NCBI GenBank assembly: GCA_018343915.1
Contig: JABRWF010000002.1
Coordinates: forward strand, 5,146,001-5,210,000
Source: Agroathelia rolfsii
Lineage: Eukaryota > Basidiomycota > Agaricomycetes > Amylocorticiales > Amylocorticiaceae
Direction: 5' to 3'
DNA length: 64,000 bases
The notes under the pieces were generated by a model, which was not told the origin of the DNA, did not search any database, and saw only the letters and a program-made list of their open reading frames with translations. The translations under genes and the position numbers were made by a program. Of the stretch, positions 9,654-21,025 are shown piece by piece; the stretch's first letter is position 1; each line of letters begins with the position of its first letter.

Positions 9654-12600
9654 TCAGGTCTTCTTCCGCTTCGGTCCCCTCTTACCTGCCGCACTTGCCG
9701 CTGCCGTCGTCGTGGAAGAAGCTGCAGCTACAGGTGCAGCACTCGTAGAGGGCGTCGACGCACGCGAGTCCTCCGCCTTCACCTCCTCAATGGCGCGCTT
9801 CTTTCCGCGCGCCGTGCTCCCCTTCGTCTTCGTCGTCTCCTCCTGCTCGGCCGCCTCCTTCTCGAGCATACCGAGGAGCGTATTACAGCGCCGCTGCAGC
9901 TCCTGCGCCGACCGGCTCTTGAAGAACCAATCGAACCGGAACACAGGGAACTCGGAGATGTCCCGCTTGATGCGCTCGTACACGTCCTCCGTCGTCATAC
10001 CGTAATGGTTCAGCCGACAGAGCAAGTACCGGTCCTCTTCCTCACTATAGACCTTGCCCTTCGTCGTGGGGTAGTTCAGCTCGAGCTCCTGCATCGGGTA
10101 ACGCACCGAGGCGATCTTCTTGGCCAGCAGTTGTTCGAGGTTGGAGCGCTTTTGACGCTTGGCCTCGCCTTCCGCAATGCGGGCTTGGATCCTAGGATAC
10201 TCTGGATGTGAAAGTCAGAATAGGGTTTATGTATTTATCATGATTACGTACCGGAGAGCGTCTTCCACTTCTTCTTGAAGACAGCATAGTACTTCTTGAC
10301 ATCATCAGCCGTCTTATCTTGGATTTCGGATGCAAGCAGTTCGTAATCTTCAGACCTACGAAGACGAAATATCCAGTAAGGCATTTGAATACATGACACG
10401 AAATAATCACAAACCATCCGTAAGCCTCGAGCGCCTTGACGAACTGCTGGAAATCACGTCGACTCCAGTCGAAGCCCTCCTCGGTCAGCTGCTCCTTGAG
10501 CTCGACCTCCTGTTCCGTCAGTGGTTCAGCTGCAGATGTGACCATTCTCCGTTAGAATCTCTCCAGCGCATGACTTAAGAATAATAATAATAAGAAAGAA
10601 AAAATAATTACCAGTGTCAATGAACTCTTGCGCAGCCTGACGTTCGGCCTCGACCATTTCAGGCGTTTCATCGGGCCCTGGCTCTCTTGCTATAGCTGGT
10701 ATATCATTCATGCGCTATACGTTTCCCGTTTAGCAAAAAAAAAAAAAAAGTTCAACGTATACAAAACGAGATACGAATCCGCGCACCTTAAACACGGCCA
10801 ACTCCCGATCTTGCAGCTCTGCCAGCTGAGGCGAGTAGAACTGAAAGTCTTGTCTGGCGGAGGGATAAGCGGCTCGTCAGCAAGGCTGCAAAAACTTGAC
10901 GAATGACCGCCTGATGAGCCCACACATACATAGCAATCTGCTTGGGCGCCCTAGGAATCTTGGGTGCCTTCTCCTGCTTCGAGGGTCCAGCGCGCAGAGT
11001 GTCCTTGAAATAGTTGTCCACGGAGTAGTTCGACTTGCGCTCTCGTTTCGATAGCGAAAGCAGATTGAGACCCAAGCTCTTTTTCTGTGTAGAAAGCAGT
11101 CGTCCAGCGGTCTCGGTAAGAGGAACGACAGATAGCATGCAGAAAGAAGGACGACGACTTACGCCATTCCTGAAATCTTCGCCCTCCCACTGCTGCACAG
11201 AATTGTCCGACTTGAAGTTACTCAGGTCCTCAAAGTTGAGCCCTTCGTACTTGCTATTCAATTCGCTCGTGCGCTCCTCACCGCGCTGGATGATAGCGTC
11301 AATATCCACATCCACCACCAGGTCATCGGTGGTGTTGATGATCTTCTCGGCGCCGTGAGTGATCATCTCTAGCAACTCGTCCTTGCTCGCACCTAAAGAA
11401 AACGAAATGAGTGACCCACAGCACGCGGGATTAATGAAAGTAAAAACCCACTCTTTGCTTGCACCTGACGACCCTGCTGAATGACGAGCTGATCGAGACG
11501 CAACTTCTGCGCTGCGCGCTCAAGCATACGTTCCTCTACACTGCCTTCCGTCACGAACCGGAAGACGTACACTTGCTTCGTCTGACCAATACGATGCGCA
11601 CGATCCATGGCTTGCAAATCAGCCTGTGGGTTCCTGTAAGAAAAAGAAAGATTCAGCAATCAAGTTCGAACGACGCGATAGAACGTGTTGGGGGTACCAG
11701 TCGCTGTCGTAGAGAACGACGATATCCGCAGTGGTCAAATTGATACCCAGTCCACCCGCACGTGTCGTGAGTAGGAACAGGAACTTGTCACTGTCGGGCT
11801 TGTTGTATTCATCAATGGCGGCAATACGGTCTTCATGTGCAGTGCCACCGTCAATACGGCAGTACTCTATGAAAGTTGGTGTTCATTTAAATTGTTCAAG
11901 AAAAGAAGGTAAAGTTGATTGCAACGTACTGTAGCCACGGAAGAGAGAATAATCCTCGAGAATATCAAGAATGCGGCTCATTTGCGTAAAGATCAGTACG
12001 CGTGAGCCTTTGGCTTTCATCGATTTTAGGAGCTTGTCAAGGATGATCATCTTGCCGCAGTTTTGAATCAGGTGCTCGTCCGTCGTATAAGGAGGACCAG
12101 GTTCCTAGGAGAAGGTAAGTTTTCGTGTCCGTGCAACATGGCAAAGGAAGGCGTACAGCGCCATCAAACAGATAGGGGTGGCAAGTCACTTTACGTAGCT
12201 GCATGACCATGTTCATGAGCCGTGTTTTACCCTCCTTTTTACCCGTTAAACCTACAGAAATGTCAAGAAATGATTATAAGGATAAACCAATTAGGCATAC
12301 CGTTGACAGCGTCAATATCCTTCTCGAGGACGGAACGATACCATTTCCGTTGCATGTCTGTCAAGCCCACATAGATATTGATTTCCTTTTCTGATAGCTT
12401 ATAGTTGAAAACACGTTGTATCTCAGCCATAAAAGGAGCAACTCACTAGGAAGAAGACTCTTCTCAACATCCGACTTGACACGACGCAGTAAAAATGGCC
12501 GCAAAATCTTATGCAGCGCCTCGACAACCTTCTTACTCGCTTCCTCTGGACTTTCCTCGCTCTGCGCGTCTTTATGTAGGAAACTGTCCAAGTCCGCATA

Positions 12601-14200
12601 ATCCGAAAAGATCTCAGGAGCAATAAAGTTGAGGAGCGCGAACAGCTCCTTCATGTTGTTCTGAAGCGGCGTGCCCGTAATGAGCAAACGACCACGCGAT
12701 GTAAATGCGCGTACGATCTGCGCCAGCATCGAGTCGGCATTTTTGATACGGTGGGCTTCGTCAATGACGATGTACTCAAACGAGAACTTCTTGAGTGCCG
12801 ACTTTTCGATTAGACAGATTTCGTAGGATGTGACGCAGACGTCAAAGTCCTGTGGAATGAGTTGCTCGGAGATTACTTCGGCACGTTCCTCTTTGGAACC
12901 CGTCAGAACGGACACTTTGACGTCCGGTGTCCAATTGGCGAATTCGCGCTTCCAGTTTTGGAGCGTTGATTTGGGAACGACGACAAGGTGTGGACCTTTG
13001 ATGTCCCTGTAATGTCTTAAGTATCCGAGGAATGAAATCGTCTGGAGCGTTTTTCCGAGGCCCTATGATATAATAAAAATAAAAAAAGTCGGAAATGGAC
13101 CTTTGTGAGAAAAATTGAACCACCTACCATCTCGTCGGCCAGGATACCATTCAGACCATTGTGATGCAAGCCCACCATCCAGTTGAGACCTTGGAGCTGA
13201 TACCAACGCATAGTGCCATTGATGTCTGGAAAAAGAGAGTTCAATATCCGGTCACTCTGTAGTTTAGGCTGTTATTGAGATTACTCACATGCGGGTGAAG
13301 TTTCAAATACAAAAGGCTGGTCGGTTCCATCTGCGGCAGATTCTCCATCCTTTAGCAGCTCCTCGTCCTCCTCTTTTTCTGATTTGCGATGACGGGCATC
13401 ACTTGAGATGAGAAAAACAAGTCAGAAGACCACAAGCCCGATGGGAGATGAGCTACTGAAATCAACGTACCCGGCCTTCTTCCTCCCTCTTCCCTTTGGC
13501 TTGGGCTGGGCATCCAGCATTGCCGCATACATAGGATCGCGTGCACGCTTGGGGCAAAGGAGAGTAAATATTCGCCACAAAAACAGTCAAAACAAGCGTA
13601 TCCCTTACCTTCAAGTCGACAAAGTGTTTAAAGAGGTCTGTCTGGCCGAGCAAGTACGAATATCGCTTTACTGCATCCGCAATCTAGTTTGGCAGAAATA
13701 ACAGGATGTATGAGATATGTCAGGGAGCTACAGTAGCAAAGGGGCAACACACGCACCTTCGCCTTGTCCATCTCCTGACGCTTCACATGTAGCTCGCCTT
13801 CTTGTTTTTGCTTCTTCACCTTCCTCTCTGCGCGAGCCGCCGCTTGTTGCGCCTTGGATGGGCTACCATGAATAGGATCGGGAGCGCCACCCTGTCATCG
13901 CCCGAAACAAGATTACCATGTCAATCACTCCGGGTTATGACATGCTCGAGAACAAGAAAACAACCCCGACCTGCTCATCCTCGCTAGCAAGCTCATCTAT
14001 TTCCCCTTCTGCGGGTATGCTCTCTGGATCGAATTCGCTCTCGCCCTCGCTTGCCTAAAGTAAAACGAGAAAAAACACAAGAGCACAAATACGAGGCATA
14101 TAAGATTTTTGACTTGAGAATCCAAGACACCAGAAGGACTAGCCTGTTGAGATACAATGTTGCTGGGAACGACATCACTGAGGACATCTTCGTCGGTCAT
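9654..14200 (-). CDS. ISWI-family chromatin-remodelling ATPase (ISW1/ISW2/SMARCA5-like)
   Basis: The start is the ATG at 14200 ([13 protein letters not shown]) and the stop is TGA at 9656-9654. About fifteen short introns separate exons that give a complete SNF2 ATPase. The first helicase lobe contains NGILADEM then [15 protein letters not shown] (motif I), [22 protein letters not shown] (DEAH motif II) and [15 protein letters not shown] (motif III). The second lobe contains [18 protein letters not shown] and [19 protein letters not shown] (motif VI, with the SNF2 arginine finger). The C-terminal part has the HAND region ([10 protein letters not shown]), the SANT domain ([19 protein letters not shown]) and the SLIDE domain ([17 protein letters not shown], then [18 protein letters not shown]). 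It ends in a Lys/Ala-rich tail. HAND-SANT-SLIDE distinguishes ISWI from SWI2/SNF2 and CHD proteins. Expected role: ATP-dependent nucleosome spacing in the nucleus. All key motifs are present. Confidence 0.93.
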
Positions 14201-14993
14201 GATCAATATACAATTGAATACACAAGTTAAATTTTGGAGAGAGTTAAGATATTCAGAAGTCTGTGCACAGGGACAAAAGAGAAAAGATGATGAGCCAGAG
14301 ACGAGGGTGTGCAATCGACAGCAGCGTTTATTGAGGGTGGTAAATGCCAAGCGGAGTTGCAATCCGCGCTCCTTCGACGCGTCCAGTCACGTGAACTAAC
14401 TACTCACTTTGACTTCTATTATAATTATACAATTATGTACTCACACCATGTACCGAGAATAGCGTAAAAGGGCTGTAATGTAAGGATGGAGTGTGGTTTG
14501 TAGTTGAATAAGGGTTGTTTTGAAGCAATTACGCGTTCACCACCGATGGAACATTTTACGAAGATTTTTTACATTGGTTTCTATACGGTTTGTCTAACAC
14601 TGGTGAATGTTGTCCAAAGATTAATTGCTTTGCGCAACCTGCTTATAAGCAGCACTTTGTGGATCCAGACAAAACTGCTGCCAGTCCCCTGCGTTATTGG
14701 CCGCTTACTAAGTAGTACTCAAGTTTTTTTGTATGCAAATATGTTGCGATATAATATGGCAAGACTTTTTTAGTTTTATTGGTGGGGAGTTTTTATATCT
14801 ATAAGTACTGCATTGTTTATATAAATCGGTTGTTTTATCATAGCCTGCTTTGTCCTTTGTACCGCTAGCTTGAATAAAAATGGTAGCCGAAATAGCTTTC
14901 CGCCTGTGCAATGAATGGCACGGCGGGGCGTGACCGACTGCTAGTATGTGCGACGTGGCGGCCGAGGTTGTAGCAAGTAACGCTGCTATGGTG
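14201..14993. promoter_or_regulatory. ISWI upstream region
   Basis: Contains the promoter of the minus-strand ISWI gene. A CACGTG motif lies at about 14388-14393, roughly 190 bp upstream of the ATG. From 14400 onward the sequence becomes AT rich with no coding signal and runs into the foldback element that starts near 14999. Confidence 0.35.
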
Positions 14994-14998
14994 GAAGG

Positions 14999-15962
14999 GA
15001 AGTTTAGTCACCGATTTTATGTAAATGCCATAGAAAAGACTTTTTCTTAAGTAAAACAAAAAGTTTTTTTAGTCAGCATAACGCCTCACTCTTTACGTAA
15101 TTTTTTAGTCTTTCAAAAAGACGGCGACTTTAGTTGAAATAAAAACTATGTTTTTATACAAGTTTTTATTTAGAACAAAAGTATGCATAAAACCTAAACA
15201 CAACTCTGCTCTCTATAGGACTCTATACTCTTGTTTTGTGATAAATAAGAGAGAAGGTGCTTGATTTTTTATACATAACTTTATTTCAAATAAAAACTTG
15301 TATAAAAACACTATTTTTATTTCAACTAAAGTTGCCGTCTTTTTGATAGACTAAAAAATTACGTAAAGGGTGACGCGTTATGCTGACTAATAACTCCCAC
15401 ACTGGTGTTTTGCAGTATTAGTCAGCGTTTTTACCTCTAGATTTTACTGAGAATTTATCCTGTAGTAAAATCACATATAAAGTCTTTATTTTTACAGAAA
15501 ATCAAGTCATGAAAAATTTCTGTATGCTTTTACTTTGGGTAAAGGCATAAGAAAAGTGCTGCTTTACCGGCCACCTTTACCGAGCCTTTTACTTTGGGTA
15601 AAAGCTTGAGTAAAAATGATAATCATGTGATCAGAATTTGGTAGGTAAACTAGTCACGTGACCCGCCGTTTTTAGCTGAGCTTTTACTATAAGTGAAAGG
15701 CTAAGTAAAGGCAGCCGGTAAAAGCGGCACTTTTCTTATGCCTTTACCCAAAGTAAAAGCATACAGAAATTTCATAACTTCACTCTCTGTTAAAATCAAG
15801 ACTTTAAATGTAATTTTATTACAGGATAAATTCTTAGTAAAATCTAGAGGTAGAAATGCTGACTAATACTGCAAAACACGAGTGTATCCCACTTTATGTT
15901 TTATTTTATTTTGGAAAGAGTCTTTTCTATGGTATCTATATAAAATCGGTGACTAAACTTTC
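14999..15962. mobile_element. Nested foldback / MITE-like composite element
   Basis: Three pairs of inverted repeats can be seen. The outer pair A is 14999-15050 ('agtttagtcaccgatttta', 'ccatagaaaagact') with its reverse complement at about 15916-15962. Pair B is 15072-15172 with 15289-15388, beginning 'agtcagcataacgc' and ending 'gcgttatgctgact'. Pair C is about 15398-15575 with 15715-15893, with ends resembling 'gctgactaatactgcaaaac'. B and C lie side by side inside A, and both carry 'agtcagc/gctgact' at their ends. No transposase is encoded, so these look like non-autonomous DNA elements inserted into one another. The right edge is about 150 bp upstream of the start codon of the Crinkler-like gene, so the element may form part of its promoter. 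Confidence 0.75.
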
Positions 15963-16114
15963 CTTTCGCCAGTGTCTATGGTTACACCTCTACACCCGGC
16001 GTCACAAAATCACAAGCGTGAATTTTTGCAGCTTCGCCGGTTCAAGTTCCCGAACACATCTTACACCATAACCGCCACTGTATCCTCCAACTTTCTTTGA
16101 TCCTCGTTCTCATC

Positions 16115-18227
16115 ATGGCCGACTCCCGGTTCGATAGGGTTTATATCTGGATTTACCTGGTTGATGAAGATTTCGAACTGCAGGCACCTGTGCCATTCAA
16201 GCTGGATGTTGCTAAACAGGGCGACATTGATGAGATGGCTGCGGCCGCCGCGACGGAGCTAGGCCTCGACCGGACGTTCACTCGGATACTGAAAATAGTC
16301 AACCCTATAACATATCAACACTCATACATCACTGGATCTGCATCGCAAATGTCTGATTCTAATATGTCTACTGCTCCTCAATCGCTTCCCCAGCTTCTTG
16401 CCCAACTCAAAGTTGGAAACCAGCAATTTGTTGAATATATCCATGTTATGGACTTCGTTAGCGACCATTTCAAAGACACGCCCGGTGGGATACAAGCCCT
16501 TGTGAAGCATCCCCTTCTCGCTCCTCTGGGTGGGCCAAGCGCCTTTATGTCTATAATCATATCGATAATAACACATCTTTTTTCAAAGATGAGAAGCGCA
16601 AGAGAGAAGAATCTTCAGAAACTCAACATCAGGATACGGCTCCTCGTTAGTATTCAGATTTTCGGAATTCTTTGCTTGATTTTCATTTTTGATGTGGGTC
16701 CTAGAACACTTGGAAAACATTGGAAAAGGATCACCTCCATCAGAGGTATTAGACAAAAATGGAGTCAAGCTACGCAAGGACATCCTGTTTGGGCGATCTG
16801 CCGGACAATTTGTACTTCCCGTCGCTCTTTATAATCGACATTTGGCACAACTCTTGCTTAAGCTTAGCAAGCTTGATACCAGCTTCAAAGAATCCAATGC
16901 ACTGTTCCCAGATGCTGGCTCATACCTTGAAGTATCCCGTCAGTTCTTTGAGGCTGCCATTGACAATCATATAACTGCAGATAGCCGCTGGATCGCTTCG
17001 AAAAGTTACTTCGAAACTTTATTTGGGCATGACCTTATTGAGGGGTTTCCCATTCCTAGGACTGGGAAAGCCTCTCGTGTAGATGCCATATCAATTGCAA
17101 AGGCTGACGCATGCGTTGTCACAACTTTTGACTACAAAGACAGCGATGGCAAAGGCCGTAAAGTTCAAATTCCATATATTTTCTTCGCCTTCAAGAAAGA
17201 GAAGGGTATTGGTAATTCAATTGCCCAATGTGCTAAAGCAAATGGAGAGAGCAATTACGGACTTACGGTATATGCATTTTGCTGTTATTCTCATTGGTGA
17301 TATCCTAAGTTGCTGTTAAAGGATCATCCGTTCTTTCTTTCGACATACTTCCCGGCGATATTCATAGCCCTCGATGGACACTCCCTTGATATATCTATAT
17401 CGGTGTCCCTTGAATATATTGTTGTCGACAACATCTTGCAATTTTACTTGCGTGATAGCATCCAACGTGCGCAGACAATCCAACAGCTGGCTCGGATAGC
17501 TTCAGCTTTGGTAGAATGTTCAAAAGCGCTGGATCGTGAATATCGAATGCTCATTGAACAAAGAGAGTTGCGTCATCCACTTCAGCCCTGTTTTCCTCAG
17601 CCAACACTCCACCCCCTGGATGACTTGAATTCACTGTTACCCGAATTGAAGTTTCGGGGGCGTTTGTCTCACATGAACCAGCTCGTTGAACGGTTACGCA
17701 GACCTACGCCAGCTGATATGCGAAGTCTATTAGTAACAAGTGTGGTTGAAGGCACGGACAGCCCGAAGGTCGTCAAGTTTGTGGGTAACTATGGTAAAGA
17801 GGCGCATGAAATACTTGCCAATGCAAACCTTGCTCCCAAGCTCTATCATTATCGACGCGTCCTAGGCGGTGTGTTCATGGTGATTATGAAACATATGGAC
17901 GGGTGGTGCCCAATGGTTCAGTTCAAAAAAGGCGAGCTCCCACAGTCGGTCTTTGACAATATCGAAATGGCCCTTAAAGAACTAAGTGGAAACGGCTATG
18001 TCCATGGTGACCTTAGAGCGGTTAATATTATGATTGATCCTGCAAAACAACGCGCACAAATAGTCGACTTTGATTGGGCTGCAAAAGAAGGCGAAGGCCG
18101 ATACCCTTTGAAAATTAACAAAGCCGAACTCGAGAGTGAATGGCATCCAGATGTTTGCGGTGGGGGGGAAATGATGATGGAACACGATGAGTATGCATTG
18201 AACAAGGTTCTTAAGTTAGAATATTAG
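16115..18227 (+). CDS. Crinkler (CRN)-type protein: ubiquitin-like header, REase-like and protein-kinase-like domains
   Basis: The start is ATG 16115 (MADSRFDRVYIWIYL). The N-terminal about 65 residues resemble the ubiquitin-like Crinkler header (VPFKLDVAKQGDIDEM). A charged segment follows (FFKDEKRKREESSETQHQ), then a block resembling the PD-(D/E)XK nuclease-like domain (ADACVVTTFDYKD, IFFAFKKEKGIGNSIAQCAK, YFPAIFIALDG). The C-terminus resembles a compact kinase lobe (FMVIMKHMDGW, NGYVHGDLRAVNIMI, QIVDFDWAAKEG), keeping the HGDLR..N catalytic loop and using DFDW in place of DFG. Nuclease plus kinase is an established CRN arrangement in fungi and oomycetes. An intron at 17268-17321 (GTATAT..AAAG) is well supported. 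The reading frame changes once near 16480-16570 and again near 16630-16690, so at least two more introns or one frameshift are needed. The usual E-x-K of the nuclease core is not evident (AFK instead), so nuclease activity is doubtful. Confidence 0.7.
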
Positions 18228-19079
18228 TGATGTATTTAAATAATATAAGCCCTGTTTAATTATGTCTGGGCACACATATGCCTATTATAGCACCAATAAC
18301 TTAAAAGAATGTTTGATCGCTAGAATCTAATTAGATGATTAGGTTATGTCAATCCAAGCATAGTGAAAGTCTAGTCACACAGGCTTTCACTACAATTTTT
18401 CTTATATTCCATTTACTTTTTTTCTTGAATAAAAATTCATGCAGTATAGTGTAAATTTTCCTTGTAAGCTTGAAGTATTAGATTACAGAAAATTTTTACA
18501 GCTGGCCATTGTTGTGCAAATCAATGATTATTCATGAAAATGGCAAAACCAAGCCAAACAAATACAACATCATTGTTATGAGTCGATCTATATACTATAA
18601 ATTTATTTAGAATTTCTTATTATTATTGAACTATAGTAGTTCTTGGGTTGTATAGTGTGGCTATATACTAGCTCACAAGTTACCTATTATGAAGCAAACA
18701 CTTACTTGTTAGAATTACTAATTTATTTGTGTGATTTATAAGCTGATTTATAATCACAATTGTGTATTAGTAAGTAAAGTGAATTGTTTGAACAAAAGAT
18801 ATTTAAAATGAATATTTAAATGATTTTAAGAAATGAATATTGAAATATGAATATATTTCAGAAATATTCAGAATAAAGTGAATGAATAATTGCTTTATAT
18901 TTCCACAACTAATGGTTGTAAATTTTTGAAATAAATAACAGTGATAGATGAGATATAAACTGATTTATTGAAGTGTTCATTGGAATATTTAGAAAGATTG
19001 GATGTATTAAAATATATATATCTTTCAACAATTATTTTCCCAATTTTTTCCTGATTTTTCTCAATTTTTTGGTATAATA
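18228..19079. other. AT-rich intergenic DNA, no gene
   Basis: Very AT rich, with many short self-complementary 'gaatattt'-type motifs around 18780-18880 and no open frame of note. The composition resembles decayed transposon sequence. Nothing specific can be identified. Confidence 0.4.
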
Positions 19080-19947
19080 TATATATATTATATAAGCAGA
19101 CATTACATAAGCATCCTGATAACTAAGCAAGTTATGTGACCAGTCATTATATGACTAGCTATTATGTGACTACTAGTCATGTGACATATTATATAAGCAA
19201 GGCCTAGAGCATAGGTCTAGACTATAATATCATTATAGATTCATTATGGTGCAATATCACATTATACTTAGCATTACCGTGCATAGACCATGTACCAGGT
19301 GCACAGACCAGGTAGAATTAGTATATAACCCTGTAGTATCTCTACCTGAAGACCCCAGATTTGTTCTCTTTATCTTCAGGTAAGCACAGTAGTGCTTTGT
19401 ATTAAATAGTTAACTAACATAATAAAAAACTTCATCTTCAGAGCCTATCTCTTCCCCCTCCCCTCTTAAAATCCTCTCTACTTTGTGCTAGGAGGTTATA
19501 AGTATGCTCTGTGCTGCTTATAGAAGAGACGTGCTTAGTGCTGTCTCTGTGTGTATGCATAAGACAGGTTCAGCCCTAGTAGTGACTATTTGCGTCTGTA
19601 ATAATACAACATACATAGTGCTCAGTACACTCAAGCAAGTAAAGGCTCTGCCCTGCACTTATCAAGGTTAAGATACCCTAACACCTACTTGTATACACAA
19701 GAACACTGGTGTCTCAACAATAGCCTTTGCTTGAAAGTCTAGCAGACTTAGAGTAAAGCCTAGGGATTAACAAGCTCTGGTGTGAGTGACAATAAGAATA
19801 GTGTACAGGGAAGTGTATACCCTCACATCCTAAGCCTTAGGAGAAGTAAAATAACCATTATTGGTTACCCCATATCTTAGAGGGGTTTTTGTAGGCATTA
19901 GTTGAGTTTTAGTGACAAGAGTCAGGTGTGCTCTTGACAATCATGAT
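19080..19947 (+). mobile_element. Solo LTR (old, divergent copy of the 1-318 family)
   Basis: The 3' 330 bp match 1-318 throughout and end at the same 'gctcttga.a' position. Upstream are features expected of an LTR promoter: repeated 'tatataagca' and 'gtgac' motifs (19080-19200), 'tataaccctgtag' (19322) and a CT-rich transcribed section (19360-19475). No gag or pol sequence and no second LTR follow, so I interpret it as a solo LTR. The 5' boundary is approximate and no clean target-site duplication could be identified. Confidence 0.5.
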
Positions 19948-20136
19948 ATAGAATACTGATATTCTTTTTCCCTCAAACTAGATCCAAGAAACATCAAAAC
20001 AAATAAAATAGAGTTTATGTGAGTTGAGTAACTGGATAACAAAATAGAAATCCTACCAGTTGATAGGAAATTTTGAAAGTGCTATCAAAATATCATCAAA
20101 AGATTCAAAACAACTAACTAATTATAGATTTTCTAG

Positions 20137-20440
20137 TGTAACGGAGCGGCGTTACTCCGTTACGTCTCTGGTCACATGTGGCACTGTCACGCATCGGGCG
20201 TCGGGCAGCGGCCCGGGCTAATCATTTTACATTGGTATTTTACATTTTATTCTACGTCATTTGGTTAGTATCTATCTGGCATATATAGAGTGAGCTGGAA
20301 GACATTGGAAGGACCCCAGAAAAACCTATATATAAGAGACAAGTTTTATATGTAGTAGAGCAGCATCAAATCTACTTTGTGCATACTGTTGTTTATTTGA
20401 TCTCATGATTCCATTTTTTTTTTTTTTTTTTTTAACTACA
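20137..20440 (+). mobile_element. LTR-like start with terminal palindrome (fragment)
   Basis: The sequence begins TGTAACGGAGCGGCG and contains the inverted repeat gtaacggag (20138-20146) / ctccgttac (20155-20163). A TG start followed by such a palindrome is common at LTR ends. A 'tatatataag' TATA-like motif follows at about 20326, about 190 bp downstream. A long T-run (20415-20433) ends the recognisable part. No matching second end is present in the window, so this is at best a fragment. Confidence 0.35.
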
Positions 20441-20559
20441 TTTGTATACCACTTCATGTACCTAAGACAAACTACAGTGTAAAGGCTGTGGTAATGTTTG
20501 AACAAAAATTTAGGGAAGTGTGGTGTGGGTTAGGATGATAACAGTTGGGAGGTATAGTG

Positions 20560-21025
20560 CTATGCAAAATTTATATGCAGCACCTGTATAACCATGGCAA
20601 AAGCCAAAAGTAAAGAAAGAGAAATCATGCTGTACAGTCAGCCTCTATCCATAGCCCCAAAATTATCCAGCTCCTTCAAAACACCCTCCTTGGCACTATG
20701 TGAACCACATGTTGAGACTTGATAAAAGGTGGAATAAATCCATTCTGTGGTGTTGGTTGGGTGGGGGTTGCTCAGCACTCATAGGGAAGGACATGTGCCG
20801 TTGGAGTTGTCAATAATGAGGGATATAGTGAGATTGCATGAGTGCATAGCAGTCAGTGTGGTAGAATGCTTGAACTGGCAAGGGCCAGTCAAGAGGTGGG
20901 GGAGTATTGATAGATGGTGACCACAGCACCATCAATAACCCCAAGACTGGGTAGGAGCCCCCAGTCAGTAGTTGGGCAACCTTCTGGTGAAAGTGAAATG
21001 GATGGGAGAAGTGGCAGCGGCCCAA
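20560..21025 (-). pseudogene. Possible decayed DDE (PIF/Harbinger-type) transposase relic
   Basis: Minus-strand readings in shifting frames give short pieces recalling DDE_Tnp_4 transposases: 'GVIDGAVVTI' (cf. the family GxIDGTHIPI motif), then 'HTDCYALMQSHY', and farther on 'FGFCHGYTGAA' (cf. the family GYxGSxHD motif). The order and spacing are about right, but stops and frameshifts interrupt it. This is weak evidence based on memory of family motifs. Confidence 0.3.

Noticed and set aside
16025..16055. 'ggttcaagttccc' resembling a tRNA B-box
   Set aside because: No cloverleaf can be formed around it.
18600..19100. Search for a CRISPR-like or regular tandem array in the AT-rich region
   Set aside because: Motifs such as 'gaatattt' recur irregularly and without spacer structure; eukaryotic AT-rich DNA.
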